Assembly (NCBI GenBank): GCA_944390105.1
Contig: CALXOV010000007.1
Location: 1 to 32,708 of the forward strand
Length of the DNA: 32,708 nucleotides
From: an uncultured Succinivibrionaceae bacterium
GTDB lineage: Bacteria > Pseudomonadota > Gammaproteobacteria > Enterobacterales > Succinivibrionaceae
Direction of reading: 5' to 3'
The notes below the pieces were generated by a model that was not told the origin of the DNA, searched no databases, and worked only from the letters and a program-made list of their open reading frames with translations. Shown in pieces: positions 1 to 9,200 of this stretch. Position 1 is the stretch's first letter, and each line of letters begins with the position of its first letter. The position numbers and the translations under genes were made by a program.

Positions 1-126
1 CTATCATAGTACTAGCTGTAGGAACGCAGCGAAGTTAGGCGTATGGAGAGGGATTGGTCAGAGCAATCTGACTAGCCCCCGATGAAGTACGAAGCCCACA
101 AGCGTTTTTGCTTGTGGGTAGTTCAC
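1..126 (+). mobile_element. 3' (right) end of an IS200/IS605-family TnpB-type element
   Basis: The sequence runs through a GTAGGAACGCAGCGAAG block, a hairpin with arms GTCAG (57-61) and CTGAC (68-72), then a 9-bp hairpin with arms CCCACAAGC (95-103) and GCTTGTGGG (110-118), and ends in TAGTTCAC (119-126). A subterminal hairpin followed by a TAGTTCAC-like tail is what I know from right ends of IS200/IS605 elements that carry tnpB. Only this end lies in the window. The boundary near 126 is inferred from the tail motif; no matching left end is available. Family assignment is from memory of the pattern, not from a search. Confidence 0.55.
2..85 (+). CDS. Possible C-terminal tail of TnpB (partial, begins before the window)
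   Basis: One frame is open from base 2 and stops at TGA 83-85. It gives a 27-residue tail ending ...GVWRGIGQSNLTSPR. Its position just before the terminal hairpin of the element fits the known overlap of the tnpB 3' end with its omega RNA. The piece is too short to show catalytic residues, so the assignment rests on context alone and may be wrong. Confidence 0.35.
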   Translation, partial: YHSTSCRNAAKLGVWRGIGQSNLTSPR

Positions 127-146
127 ACTTAGTAACTGAAGCAAAA
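20..146 (+). ncRNA. Putative omega RNA (reRNA) 3' part with guide
   Basis: In TnpB systems the guide RNA overlaps the tnpB 3' end and the element's right end, and the bases just outside the element act as guide. Two stem-loops (57-72 and 95-118) lie in the right order here. The flanking bases after the TAGTTCAC tail, about 127-146, would be the guide. The 5' limit is unknown and both ends given are estimates. This is an inference from architecture. Confidence 0.3.
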
Positions 147-157
147 GAAGAGATAGC

Positions 158-2074
158 ATGGCAACGCACTTTGATGATTATGACGGATCTTCCATTGAAG
201 TTCTGCAGGGGCTTGAGCCGGTGCGCCGGCGCCCGGGCATGTATACCGATACGCAAAATCCTAATCATTTGGCAATGGAAGTGATTGATAACGCGGTGGA
301 CGAGGCTTTAGCCGGTTTTTGCCGCAGCATTGTGGTGACGCTGCATGCGGATAATTCACTTGAAGTGCAGGATGACGGGCGCGGCATGCCGGTGGACCTG
401 CATCCTACGGAAAAAGTGCCTGCCATTGAATTAATTTTTGGGCGTCTTCATGCCGGCGGCAAATTTAATGATGCAGCCTATGCTTTCTCTGGCGGTCTGC
501 ACGGGGTGGGCGTCAGTGTGGTGAATGCGTTGTCCTCGCGTCTTGAAGCTCGCGTCAAGCGCAAAGGCGTCGAATATGCCATTGCCTACGCTCAAGGTGA
601 AAAGGTTGAGGCATTGCATGAAGTCGGCACCTGCGCCAAAGCAGCACATGGCAGTACGGTGCGTTTTTGGCCGGAGGAAAAATACTTTGATACTCCGCAT
701 TTTGCCGCCGCTAAGCTTAGGCATTTACTCAAAGCCAAAGCGGTGCTGTGCCCGGGGCTGAAGGTTACTTTTAATAATGAAAAGGATGAAAGCTGCGATA
801 CTTGGTGCTTTACGGGCAAGCTAGATGAATATTTAAGTCAGAATCTGTCCTCAGGCCTTAAGCTGTGCCCCGTGGCGCCGTATTATGAAACCGTTGATGA
901 AAAAGACAGTGAAGTTGCCTATGCGGTGCAGTGGCAGCTTGAAGGTGTCGCAGAGCCGTTTCGTGAGAGCTATGTCAATTTAATTCCCACTCCCGAAGGT
1001 GGCACCCATGTCAACGGTTTTAGGCAGGGGCTTATCATTGCGATGCGCGAGTTTTGCGATCTGCACAATCTGCTGCCGCGTAATTTAAAGTTGACCCCGG
1101 ATGATATTTGGCAGGCCTGCTCCTTTGTGTTGGCGGTAAAGATCCACGATCCGCAGTTTGCCGGCCAAACTAAAGAAAAGCTGTCCTCGCGTCAGTGCGC
1201 GGCTTTAGTTGAAGGTATTGTTAAAGACCGCTTTGCGCTGTACTTAAACAGTCATGTGGATGTGGGCAAGGAGCTTGCAGCGCACGTAATTGCCGCGGCT
1301 AAGGGGCGAGAGGCGGCGGCTAAAGTAGTTGAGCGCAAAAAACTCGTACGCGGCCCGCAGCTGCCGGGCAAGCTGGTCGACTGCACGAGTACTGATCCTG
1401 CCTTAGGTGAGCTCTTTATTGTCGAGGGTGACTCCGCCGGCGGCTCGGCGCGCCAGGCGCGGGATGCGGCGTATCAGGCGATTTTGCCGCTGCGCGGTAA
1501 AATTTTAAATACGTGGGAAGTGTCGGCGCAGAGTGCATTGTCCTCCGAGGAAATTCGCGCAATCTCCGTAGCAATGGGGCTTTCCCCGGATAGTGATGAT
1601 TTAAGTACGCTGCGCTACGGCAAGATCTGTATCTTAGCGGATGCCGACTCAGATGGTCTGCATATCGGTACGTTATTGTGTGCGCTTTTTGTGAAGCATT
1701 TTCCAAAGTTAGTGCAGGCGGGACATGTGTATGTGGCCTGTCCGCCGCTGTACCGTCTAGATTGCGGTAAACTTAAAGAATATGCGCTTGATGATGAAGA
1801 GCTTAACCTTAAGGTGAAAGCGTTAAAGCGTAAGGGGTTTAAGCAAGACAGTATTAAGATTCAGCGCTTTAAGGGTCTTGGTGAAATGAACCCGGCGCAA
1901 CTGCGTGAAACCACCTTGGACCCCAAATCACGCCGCTTAATGCAGCTTACCTTAAATCAAGATAATGCCGAGCAGGCCATGGCGCTTTTAGATATGCTCT
2001 TGTCCAAAAAGCGCGCTGCCGATAGGCGGCAGTGGCTGGAGCTTAACGGCGATAAGGCTGAACTGCTCGATTAA
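158..2074 (+). CDS. parE: DNA topoisomerase IV subunit B (ParE)
   Basis: ParE is the ATPase subunit of topoisomerase IV, which with ParC decatenates daughter chromosomes. The N-terminal GHKL ATPase shows N45 in EVIDNAVDEA, the DDGRGMP motif and GGLHGVGVS at 112-120. The Toprim domain has EGDSAGGSA from E423 and DADSDG at 495-500, the acidic residues that bind metal. A QRFKGLGEMNP block follows near the C terminus. At 638 residues it matches the usual ParE length and lacks the GyrB-specific insert, which separates it from GyrB. The start has a modest AAGAGA ribosome-binding site. flhB follows after 35 bases. No parC is in the window. The presumed IS605 end stops about 30 bases upstream, so the promoter may lie in or near the element. 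Confidence 0.95.
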   Translation: MATHFDDYDGSSIEVLQGLEPVRRRPGMYTDTQNPNHLAMEVIDNAVDEALAGFCRSIVVTLHADNSLEVQDDGRGMPVDLHPTEKVPAIELIFGRLHAGGKFNDAAYAFSGGLHGVGVSVVNALSSRLEARVKRKGVEYAIAYAQGEKVEALHEVGTCAKAAHGSTVRFWPEEKYFDTPHFAAAKLRHLLKAKAVLCPGLKVTFNNEKDESCDTWCFTGKLDEYLSQNLSSGLKLCPVAPYYETVDEKDSEVAYAVQWQLEGVAEPFRESYVNLIPTPEGGTHVNGFRQGLIIAMREFCDLHNLLPRNLKLTPDDIWQACSFVLAVKIHDPQFAGQTKEKLSSRQCAALVEGIVKDRFALYLNSHVDVGKELAAHVIAAAKGREAAAKVVERKKLVRGPQLPGKLVDCTSTDPALGELFIVEGDSAGGSARQARDAAYQAILPLRGKILNTWEVSAQSALSSEEIRAISVAMGLSPDSDDLSTLRYGKICILADADSDGLHIGTLLCALFVKHFPKLVQAGHVYVACPPLYRLDCGKLKEYALDDEELNLKVKALKRKGFKQDSIKIQRFKGLGEMNPAQLRETTLDPKSRRLMQLTLNQDNAEQAMALLDMLLSKKRAADRRQWLELNGDKAELLD

Positions 2075-2109
2075 GCGGGCAGCCGTAAGCCAGGCGGCGA
2101 GGAGGGGCG

Positions 2110-3240
2110 ATGGCCGATTCAGATCAGGAAAAAACCGAGCAACCCACCGGTAAACGCTTGGCCGATGCCAGAAAACGCGGCCAGATCCCGCGCTCGCGTG
2201 AAGCGGCTACTTTGCTGGTGTTGCTTTCAGGCGTGCTGTCACTGTGGGCTTTAGCCGAGCCCTTAGGCCGCGGAATGAGCGCGATGATGCGCCGCGGTTT
2301 TGCGCTAACTCGCGATGAAGTCTTTACCGTCGATGAAATGGAGCGCATCTTTGTTACCTGTTTGTCGTATATTGCGCTACCGCTGCTGGCGATCTGTCTT
2401 ATTGTTACCGTCTGCGCCTTTATCGGCTCCATCTTTTTAGGCGGTATGAATTTTTCAAGCGAGGCAGTGACCCCGAAGCTTAGTAAATTAAATCCGCTCT
2501 CGGGCCTGGCGCGCATGTTCAGCATAAATTCGTTAATTGAGCTTATTAAAAGCATTGCCAAAGTCGCCTGTATCGGCGGCTTTAGTTATGCGCTGCTCTC
2601 AGGTCGCCTCGGAGAAATTTTGCGTCTGTCCTACATTGATCCGATGAACGCCATTCATGATGCCATCACCATTTTATTTTGGTTCATGCTGATTATTGTG
2701 TGTGCGATGCTGCCGATTGTGCTTATCGATGTGCCCTTTCAAATGTGGCATTACAAAAAGCAATTGCGTATGACCAAGCAGGAAGTTAAGGATGAGTACA
2801 AAGATATTGAAGGCAATCCTGAGATCAAAGGGCGCATTCGCAAAATGCAGTATCAGTTAGCGGCGCGTCGCATGATGGCTAAAGTGCCGACGGCGGATGT
2901 GGTTGTCACCAACCCAACCCATTATGCAGTGGCGCTGTCCTATGACCCCGATGGAGTCAGTGCCCCCATTGTGGTGGCTAAGGGGGTGGATGAGATTGCC
3001 GAAAAAATTAAGGATATTGCGCGGCAGTGCGAGGTGCCGGTAATGGCACTGCCGCCATTGGCGCGCTCGTTGTACTACACCACTGAACTTGATCATGAAA
3101 TTCCGCGCGGTCTGTTTAAGGCCGTGGCACAGGTGCTAGCGTGGGTACTTGGCATGAAAGCCTATAAAGAAGGCAAAGCGCCGCAGCGTCCGCGCGATCT
3201 GGATACTGATCTGCCGATCCCTGACGAATTGCGCTTTTAG
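2110..3240 (+). CDS. flhB: Flagellar type III export protein FlhB
   Basis: FlhB is an inner-membrane component of the flagellar export gate and switches substrate class from rod/hook to filament. The N terminus (EKTEQPTGKRLADARKRGQIPRS) is the family signature. Four hydrophobic segments follow within roughly residues 30-210. The cytoplasmic domain has the self-cleavage motif N268-P-T-H, close to N269 of the Salmonella protein. Length is 376 aa, with a charged C-terminal tail. A strong GAGGAGGGG site precedes the ATG. No other flagellar gene is in the window: the gene sits 35 bases behind parE, probably cotranscribed, rather than in an flhBA cluster. It ends in TAG. The type III secretion homologue YscU/SctU is an alternative, but the flagellar form fits better. 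Confidence 0.93.
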   Translation: MADSDQEKTEQPTGKRLADARKRGQIPRSREAATLLVLLSGVLSLWALAEPLGRGMSAMMRRGFALTRDEVFTVDEMERIFVTCLSYIALPLLAICLIVTVCAFIGSIFLGGMNFSSEAVTPKLSKLNPLSGLARMFSINSLIELIKSIAKVACIGGFSYALLSGRLGEILRLSYIDPMNAIHDAITILFWFMLIIVCAMLPIVLIDVPFQMWHYKKQLRMTKQEVKDEYKDIEGNPEIKGRIRKMQYQLAARRMMAKVPTADVVVTNPTHYAVALSYDPDGVSAPIVVAKGVDEIAEKIKDIARQCEVPVMALPPLARSLYYTTELDHEIPRGLFKAVAQVLAWVLGMKAYKEGKAPQRPRDLDTDLPIPDELRF

Positions 3241-3412
3241 GGCGGCTTTAGGTTACGCAAGCTGGACTTGAGTTGCCTGCCGCTGCGGATGAGCGCGCTT
3301 GTGTGCGAAGGTGTGTACTTAATTAAGCGCAATCGGAGCCACTTTGGCGATATTGCCGTTTTTTCCGGCAGATAAGCGGTTCTTTGCGCGCGGAAGCATG
3401 AGATTTTTAGTG

Positions 3413-3418
3413 TATAAT
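3413..3418 (+). promoter_or_regulatory. Candidate -10 element for glycogen phosphorylase
   Basis: A perfect TATAAT lies in the 297-base gap before the glgP-type gene, in an AT-rich stretch. I see no good -35 at 16-18 bases. A second, weaker TATACT lies at 3462-3467. Apart from these the gap holds nothing I can name. Confidence 0.35.
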
Positions 3419-3537
3419 TCAGCAGACTGTTTGAGTAGTAAATTTGAGATAATTAACAAATTATACTCATAATTCAACATAGGCCACAAGTAAGGGATTT
3501 CAGCAAGGACTGAATCCTGCCAACTGTGGGAGGTAAA

Positions 3538-6108
3538 ATGGCCGTTAAACATCCTAGCAAATCCGCGCGCAAGACTGCCCCGGCGGCAAAAGAGAATGCA
3601 GTGAAGAAAACCGCTGCGGCAGTAGAGGCCACGGTAAACCATCACCCGTCTTGGCATCCGAGCGTCGAGGAACTCAAGAAGAGCATTGTGCACCATCTGC
3701 GCTGCTCTATCGGCACCTCAGAACAAAAAGCCAGCCGCTTAGCCTGGTGGCAGGCGGTGGTTGCAGCTGTCAACGAGCTGATTTTCGAGCGTCTGACGCA
3801 GACCCAATTTACCCATGCCCAGAAAGACACTCGGGCCATCAATTATTTATCCGCTGAATTTTTAATGGGCAGATTGACGGTAAACAATCTGTGCAATTTA
3901 GAGATTTATCAGACTGCCAAGCAGGCTTTAACTGACTTGGGCGTCGATATTAATGAAATTTGCGATGAAGAGCCGGATATGGCTTTGGGCAACGGCGGCT
4001 TAGGCCGTTTAGCGGCCTGCTATATCGACTCCATGGCTACTTTAGACTATCCGTCCGTTGGCTACGGCATTCATTACGAAAACGGCCTGTTCCGTCAGGA
4101 AATCCGCGGCGGCCGGCAGGTGGAGCGCCCGGACAGCTGGCGTGAGTACGGTTGCCCGTGGGAAGTGTGCCGTCCTGAATCGGTGCAGAATATTCCCATT
4201 GGTGGCTATGTCGAGACGCAACATGGTCCGGATGATTCCATCCGCAAGGTTTGGCACCCGGCACATATTATCAAGGGTGTACCTTGGGATATTCCGGTAG
4301 TCGGTTTCCGCGCCTCTTCGGTGACGATTCTGCGTCTGTGGGAGAGCCGCGCTACGGAGTCATTTAACTGGGATGTGTTCAATGCCGGCGGTTACGTCGA
4401 CGCCCAGGAAGAAAAGTCGGCGGCTGAAGCCATCTCCAAGGTGCTGTATCCCAATGATTCTACCGAGGCCGGCAAGATGCTGCGCCTGACGCAGCAGTAC
4501 TTCTTCTGCGCCTGCTCGCTGCGCGATATTCTGCGCCGTTATAACCGCGCCCATCATCATGACTACAGCGATTTTGCCAATAAGATTGCCATTCAGCTCA
4601 ACGATACTCATCCGGCTATCGCCATTCCTGAGCTGATGCGCCTGCTCGTCGATGAAGAAGGCCTGTCGTGGGATAATGCGTGGAAGATTGTGACTGAGGT
4701 ATTTGCCTATACCAATCATACGTTGCTGCCGGAGGCCTTAGAGAAGTGGCCGCTGTATCTGTTTGAAAAGCTGCTGCCGCGTCACTTAGAGATCATTTAT
4801 GAGATTAACTATCGCTTCTTAAATGGTCCGGTTGAAGCGATGTGGCCGGGCGATAATGATAAGAAAGCTAAGCTTTCCATCATTGAAGAGGGTATGGTCA
4901 AGAAAGTGCGCATGGCCAATCTGTGCGTGATCGCTTCGCATCATGTCAATGGCGTAGCTGAGATCCACTCCAAGCTCGTCAAGGAAGCTCTCTTCCCCGA
5001 ATTCGATGCAATTTGGCCCAATAAGTTCTGCAATGTGACTAACGGTGTGACCCCGCGCCGCTGGCTCCTTGCCTGCAATCCGGAGCTGGCTAAGCTCTAT
5101 GATGAAGTGGCAGGGATAGATTGGCCGTTACACTTAGAGGCCTGTGCTGCATTGCGTCCGTATGCGAGCGATCCGACCTATCAGCAGCGCTTCATGGAAA
5201 TAAAGCGCCGCAATAAGGAAGCGCTGGCTCGCGAAATTAAGCGTTTATGCCAGGTTGAAGTTTCTCCAGATGCGATTTTCGATGTGCAGGTCAAGCGTCT
5301 GCATGAATACAAGCGTCAGCATTTAAATTTGCTGTATATCATGCATCTGTACCGCAAGTTGTTATCTGATCCGTCGCTGAAGATTGTGCCGCAGGTCTTT
5401 ATCTTTGGTGCCAAGGCTGCTCCGGCTTACACCTTAGCTAAGGATATTATCTATGCCATCAACGCAGTAGCGGAGCGCATCAATAATGATCACCGCATCC
5501 ACAATCAGCTCAAGGTAGTGTTCATCCCCAATTACCGCGTGTCGTTGGCTGAGAAGATCATTCCGGCAGCGGATGTGTCTGAGCAGATTTCGACGGCCGG
5601 CTATGAGGCTTCCGGTACCTCGAACATGAAGTTCTCAATTAACGGTGCCTTAACCTTAGGTACCATGGATGGCGCAAATATTGAGATCGTGGCCGAGGCC
5701 GGCATTGAGAATAACTTCATCTTCGGTCTGTCGGTAGCTGAGGTGCAGGATTTGAAGCGCCGCGGCTACAATCCGTGGAACTACTACAATGCCAACCCTG
5801 ATCTCAAGGCGGTGCTGGATTGGTTTGACAGCGATTACTTCACGCCAGGTGAAATGGGGGCGCTGTCTTCCATCAAGCGTTCGCTCTTAGATGGCGGTGA
5901 TCCGTTCCTAGTGCTCGCTGACTTTGAGAGCTACTGCGCAGCGCACAAGCGCGTGGAGGAAATGTATCGCGATAAGGCGCGCTGGGCGCGTGCGGCGATG
6001 CTTAACTCCGCCTCAATGGGAAAGTTCAGCTCCGATCGTGCGATTGAAGATTATGCGCATCATATCTGGAACTTAAAAAATTGCGAAATTAAGGACAGTG
6101 CGTCCTAA
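3538..6108 (+). CDS. glgP: Glycogen/alpha-glucan phosphorylase
   Basis: This PLP enzyme (GT35 family) releases glucose-1-phosphate from glycogen or maltodextrin with inorganic phosphate in the cytoplasm. Visible signatures are NGGLGRLAACYIDS in the N-terminal half, QLNDTHPAIAIPELMR, NVTNGVTPRRWLL, DVQVKRLHEYKRQ, and YEASGTSNMKFSINGALT with the PLP-binding lysine at about K698. Length is 856 aa from the chosen ATG, slightly longer than E. coli GlgP because of a basic, Ala/Lys-rich leader of about 35 residues. I chose ATG 3538 because GGGAGG (3528-3533) sits just before it; a GTG at 3526 would overlap that site. No other glycogen gene is adjacent, so a separate operon is likely. MalP is the alternative name; sequence alone here does not decide substrate preference. 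Confidence 0.92.
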   Translation: MAVKHPSKSARKTAPAAKENAVKKTAAAVEATVNHHPSWHPSVEELKKSIVHHLRCSIGTSEQKASRLAWWQAVVAAVNELIFERLTQTQFTHAQKDTRAINYLSAEFLMGRLTVNNLCNLEIYQTAKQALTDLGVDINEICDEEPDMALGNGGLGRLAACYIDSMATLDYPSVGYGIHYENGLFRQEIRGGRQVERPDSWREYGCPWEVCRPESVQNIPIGGYVETQHGPDDSIRKVWHPAHIIKGVPWDIPVVGFRASSVTILRLWESRATESFNWDVFNAGGYVDAQEEKSAAEAISKVLYPNDSTEAGKMLRLTQQYFFCACSLRDILRRYNRAHHHDYSDFANKIAIQLNDTHPAIAIPELMRLLVDEEGLSWDNAWKIVTEVFAYTNHTLLPEALEKWPLYLFEKLLPRHLEIIYEINYRFLNGPVEAMWPGDNDKKAKLSIIEEGMVKKVRMANLCVIASHHVNGVAEIHSKLVKEALFPEFDAIWPNKFCNVTNGVTPRRWLLACNPELAKLYDEVAGIDWPLHLEACAALRPYASDPTYQQRFMEIKRRNKEALAREIKRLCQVEVSPDAIFDVQVKRLHEYKRQHLNLLYIMHLYRKLLSDPSLKIVPQVFIFGAKAAPAYTLAKDIIYAINAVAERINNDHRIHNQLKVVFIPNYRVSLAEKIIPAADVSEQISTAGYEASGTSNMKFSINGALTLGTMDGANIEIVAEAGIENNFIFGLSVAEVQDLKRRGYNPWNYYNANPDLKAVLDWFDSDYFTPGEMGALSSIKRSLLDGGDPFLVLADFESYCAAHKRVEEMYRDKARWARAAMLNSASMGKFSSDRAIEDYAHHIWNLKNCEIKDSAS

Positions 6109-6137
6109 GCATAAACTTTAAGTTTCTGCTTGCTACT

Positions 6138-6170
6138 GCGGCCGCCATGGGTTTTGCCTGAGGCGGCCGC
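6138..6170 (+). terminator. GC-rich hairpin after glgP, possible terminator
   Basis: Arms GCGGCCGCC (6138-6146) and GGCGGCCGC (6162-6170) form a perfect 9-bp stem with a 15-base loop, followed by TTTGTATTTG. The loop is large and the T-run weak, so a terminator is plausible but not certain. Confidence 0.45.
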
Positions 6171-6171
6171 T

Positions 6172-6200
6172 TTGTATTTGGCGTGCAGTGCTGCCATAAT
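6172..6200 (+). promoter_or_regulatory. Weak candidate promoter for the HKD-helicase gene
   Basis: TTGTAT (6172-6177) and CATAAT (6195-6200) are 17 bases apart, 35 bases before the ATG at 6235. Matches to consensus are 4/6 and 5/6. The -35 overlaps the T-rich tail of the preceding hairpin. Confidence 0.3.
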
Positions 6201-6234
6201 TAGCTGCATGGGGCTAACTTTAGAGGTTAACTGA

Positions 6235-9200
6235 ATGCAGTCAGGATGGTATGACAAGCCGCTGACGCGGCAGGATGAGGCGGAAATTGCCCGCACACCG
6301 CAATCCTTTAGCGCTGTGGATAAGCTAAATGACGTCAATGCTGCGGCCGCTGCTGTCGTTGCCTTTATGCAGCCTTTAATTGAGCGCAAGTTGACAGAGA
6401 TTCTCTCATCCCCCGATACCGACAGAGCGTCGCAACAGGCGCTGACCTTCATCAATACGCTGCTGCAGAGCCTTGACAGTGATGCGCGCTTAAGTGAGCC
6501 GCTCCGCCAACTGCGCTATTATTTTGCCCCGCAGGACACCCTCTTAAACGCCGCGCAGCTTAAGGCTATTACGCCGCTAACGCCCTTGTCGCTCCCCGCG
6601 CTCTTTACCGGCGACAGTGAGGAGGCCACGTTGGCTGCCGCGCTGAAAAATGAGCTGCAGACAGCCGATGAAGTGTGGTTGGTCGTATCGTTCATCCGCT
6701 ACAGTGCGCTACAGTTGCTTTATGATGCGCTGCATGATTTCTGCGCGCATCCGGGGCATCGTCTTCATGTGTTTACTACCACTTATACCGGAGCCACCCA
6801 GGCCTCAGCGGTGGCGACTATAGCAAAATTGCCTCAGTGCGCGGTATATGTTAATTATTCCAGCCTGCAGACGCGCATGCATGCCAAAGGCTATATCTTT
6901 GTGCGCCGCACCGGCTTTTCCACCGCCTATATCGGATCGTCGAATCTCTCGACTGCGGCGTTGACACGCGGACTTGAGTGGAATTTAAAATTAAGTGAGT
7001 ATCACACGCCGGCGCTTTTTGCCAAGTTGCGCCGGGCCTGTGAGCGCTATCGTGCTGATACTTGTTTTGAGCGCTTTAAGGCAGCAACACCGCAGGAGCT
7101 GCAGCAGAGTCTAACTAAGCTGCAGACGGCTCTGCAGGCTGAAAATCAACGTTTTGGGCGTGATGGCAGCTCGTTTGCCCTGCCAGCAGCGCCCCCTGCG
7201 CTGCAGTTGATGGAGCATCAGCTGCAGATGCTCACCCACCTGCAGGCACAGCGCCAGGCCGGCAATTGGCGCAATTTAGTGGTGGCCGCTACCGGCACCG
7301 GCAAGACCATGCTGGCAGCTTTTGACTTTGCTAATTTTGTCAAAGGCCATCCTCGTGCGCGGCTGTTGTTTGTGGCGCATCGCAAAGAGATCCTACAGCA
7401 GGCGCGCGCGACTTTTGCGCGGGTACTCAATGCCCCCAATTTCGGAGAAATGTTAAGCGGTGGCGAAAAACCGCAGCGCTGGGAGCACGTTTTTGCCACT
7501 ATTGAAACGCTGTGCCGCCTTGATCTGGCAGGGCATGCTGTACTCAGCAATCCAACGCACTTTGATGTGCTGATGGTCGATGAAGTCCATCACGGCAGTG
7601 CTGCAAGTTATCAGCGTTTGTTTGACGCTCATTATTTTGCCCCTAAGCTGCTGCTGGGGCTTACCGCTACCCCCGAGCGCATGGATGGACAGAGCATTCT
7701 GCCTTACTTTAACGACGTGATCAGCACTGAGCTGCGCCTGCCAGAGGCGGTCAATCGCGGCCTTTTGGTACCGTTTATCTATTTTGGCATCAGCGATAAT
7801 ATTGATTTAACAGAAGTTTCATGCAAGCGCGGCATGTACGATGAAGCGGTTTTAGAGGCGCTGTATACCGCCGGCACGCCGGCGCGGCAGCGCGCTGATT
7901 TGATCCTTACTAAAGTGCAGGAAATTACTGATGGGATGGCTGCAGAGGTGCGTGGCCTCGGCTTTTGCGTCAGCATCGGCCATGCGCGTTTTATGGCCGC
8001 ATGCTTTAATCAAGCGGGGATCCCCAGTGCGGCAGTACATGCGCGGATTGATGCTGCAGAGCGGGCGGAGGCACAGCATAAACTGCGTTCAGGTAAGCTT
8101 AAATTTCTCTTTACCGTTGATTTATTTAATGAGGGGATTGATATTCCCTGCCTTAATCTGCTGCTGTTTCTGCGCCCGACGCAGTCGCTTACTGTGTTTG
8201 TACAGCAGTTAGGGCGCGGACTGAGGCGCGATGATGCACGGCATAAAACTGAGCTTACCGTGCTGGATTTTGTTGGTCAGGCCAATCGCAATTATGATTT
8301 TGAGGAAAAATTCAGCGCGCTCTTTACCAAGTCGGTATCGTTAAAACAGGAAATTGCGCAGGGTTTCCCGGATCTGCCGCAGGGCTGCGCGCTGACCCTT
8401 GAGCGTAAGGCGCAGGCAGCTATCTTGGAGAATATCGCTAAAAGTTATGCCACGCCTGACTATCTTTTCGCTAAATTTGCGCGCATGCAGGATATGTTGG
8501 GGCGGACGCCGCATTATGGGGAGTTTTTAGATTACTATGGCTTTACTCCTGGAATGCTTTACGGCAAGCCAAAGCGTGAGTCCCCGCGCAGCTTTTATCG
8601 ACTGCTTGTGCGCGCGCAACAGCGGCCGCAGCTGAGCAGCAGCCTTTTAGAACATCAAGTCAATCAAGCCTGCATGCGCTTGCGCAATCTCAATGCGTTG
8701 CCGTTTATCTTAGCACTGCGCCGCTATCTATCCTGGCAGGCGGTGGACGCGGCAATGTTGCCGTATCTGCGCATGTTTTACGTGACTTTGTGTGACCGCG
8801 AGGCTCCAAGAGATAATGCGCGGCTGCTGCAGTTTTTAGATGATGTGCGTAAGGCGCAGGTGCTGCGTGAGGAGCTGTATGCGCTATTGGACTATCGCTT
8901 AAGTCATGGTGAGCTTGCCGATAAGCCGGTACTCGAACAGCTGCCGCTGGCGTTGTATGGGCAGTACACTACAGTGCAGGCGCTGTGCGCCGGCGATATT
9001 GCGCTGTCTCAGAGGCAAAATGGGGTGTCTTTATCCAAGCGTTTTAAAGCGGATTTTATTTTCGTTACCCTCCACAAGGCGCAGCAGCTTTATAGCGAGC
9101 GGACACGCTATGCCGACTGTATTGTCGATAAAAAGCATGTAATATGGCAGACGCCGCATGCCACGACGCCTGAGAGCCCTGCAGGACAGCGCTATATTGA

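Noticed and set aside
2124-2561. 145-codon antisense frame inside flhB
   Set aside because: Shadow frame of a well-supported gene with no independent evidence.
3319-3696. 125-codon minus-strand frame across the glgP start
   Set aside because: Overlaps the glgP 5' region antisense and shows no family resemblance or ribosome-binding site.
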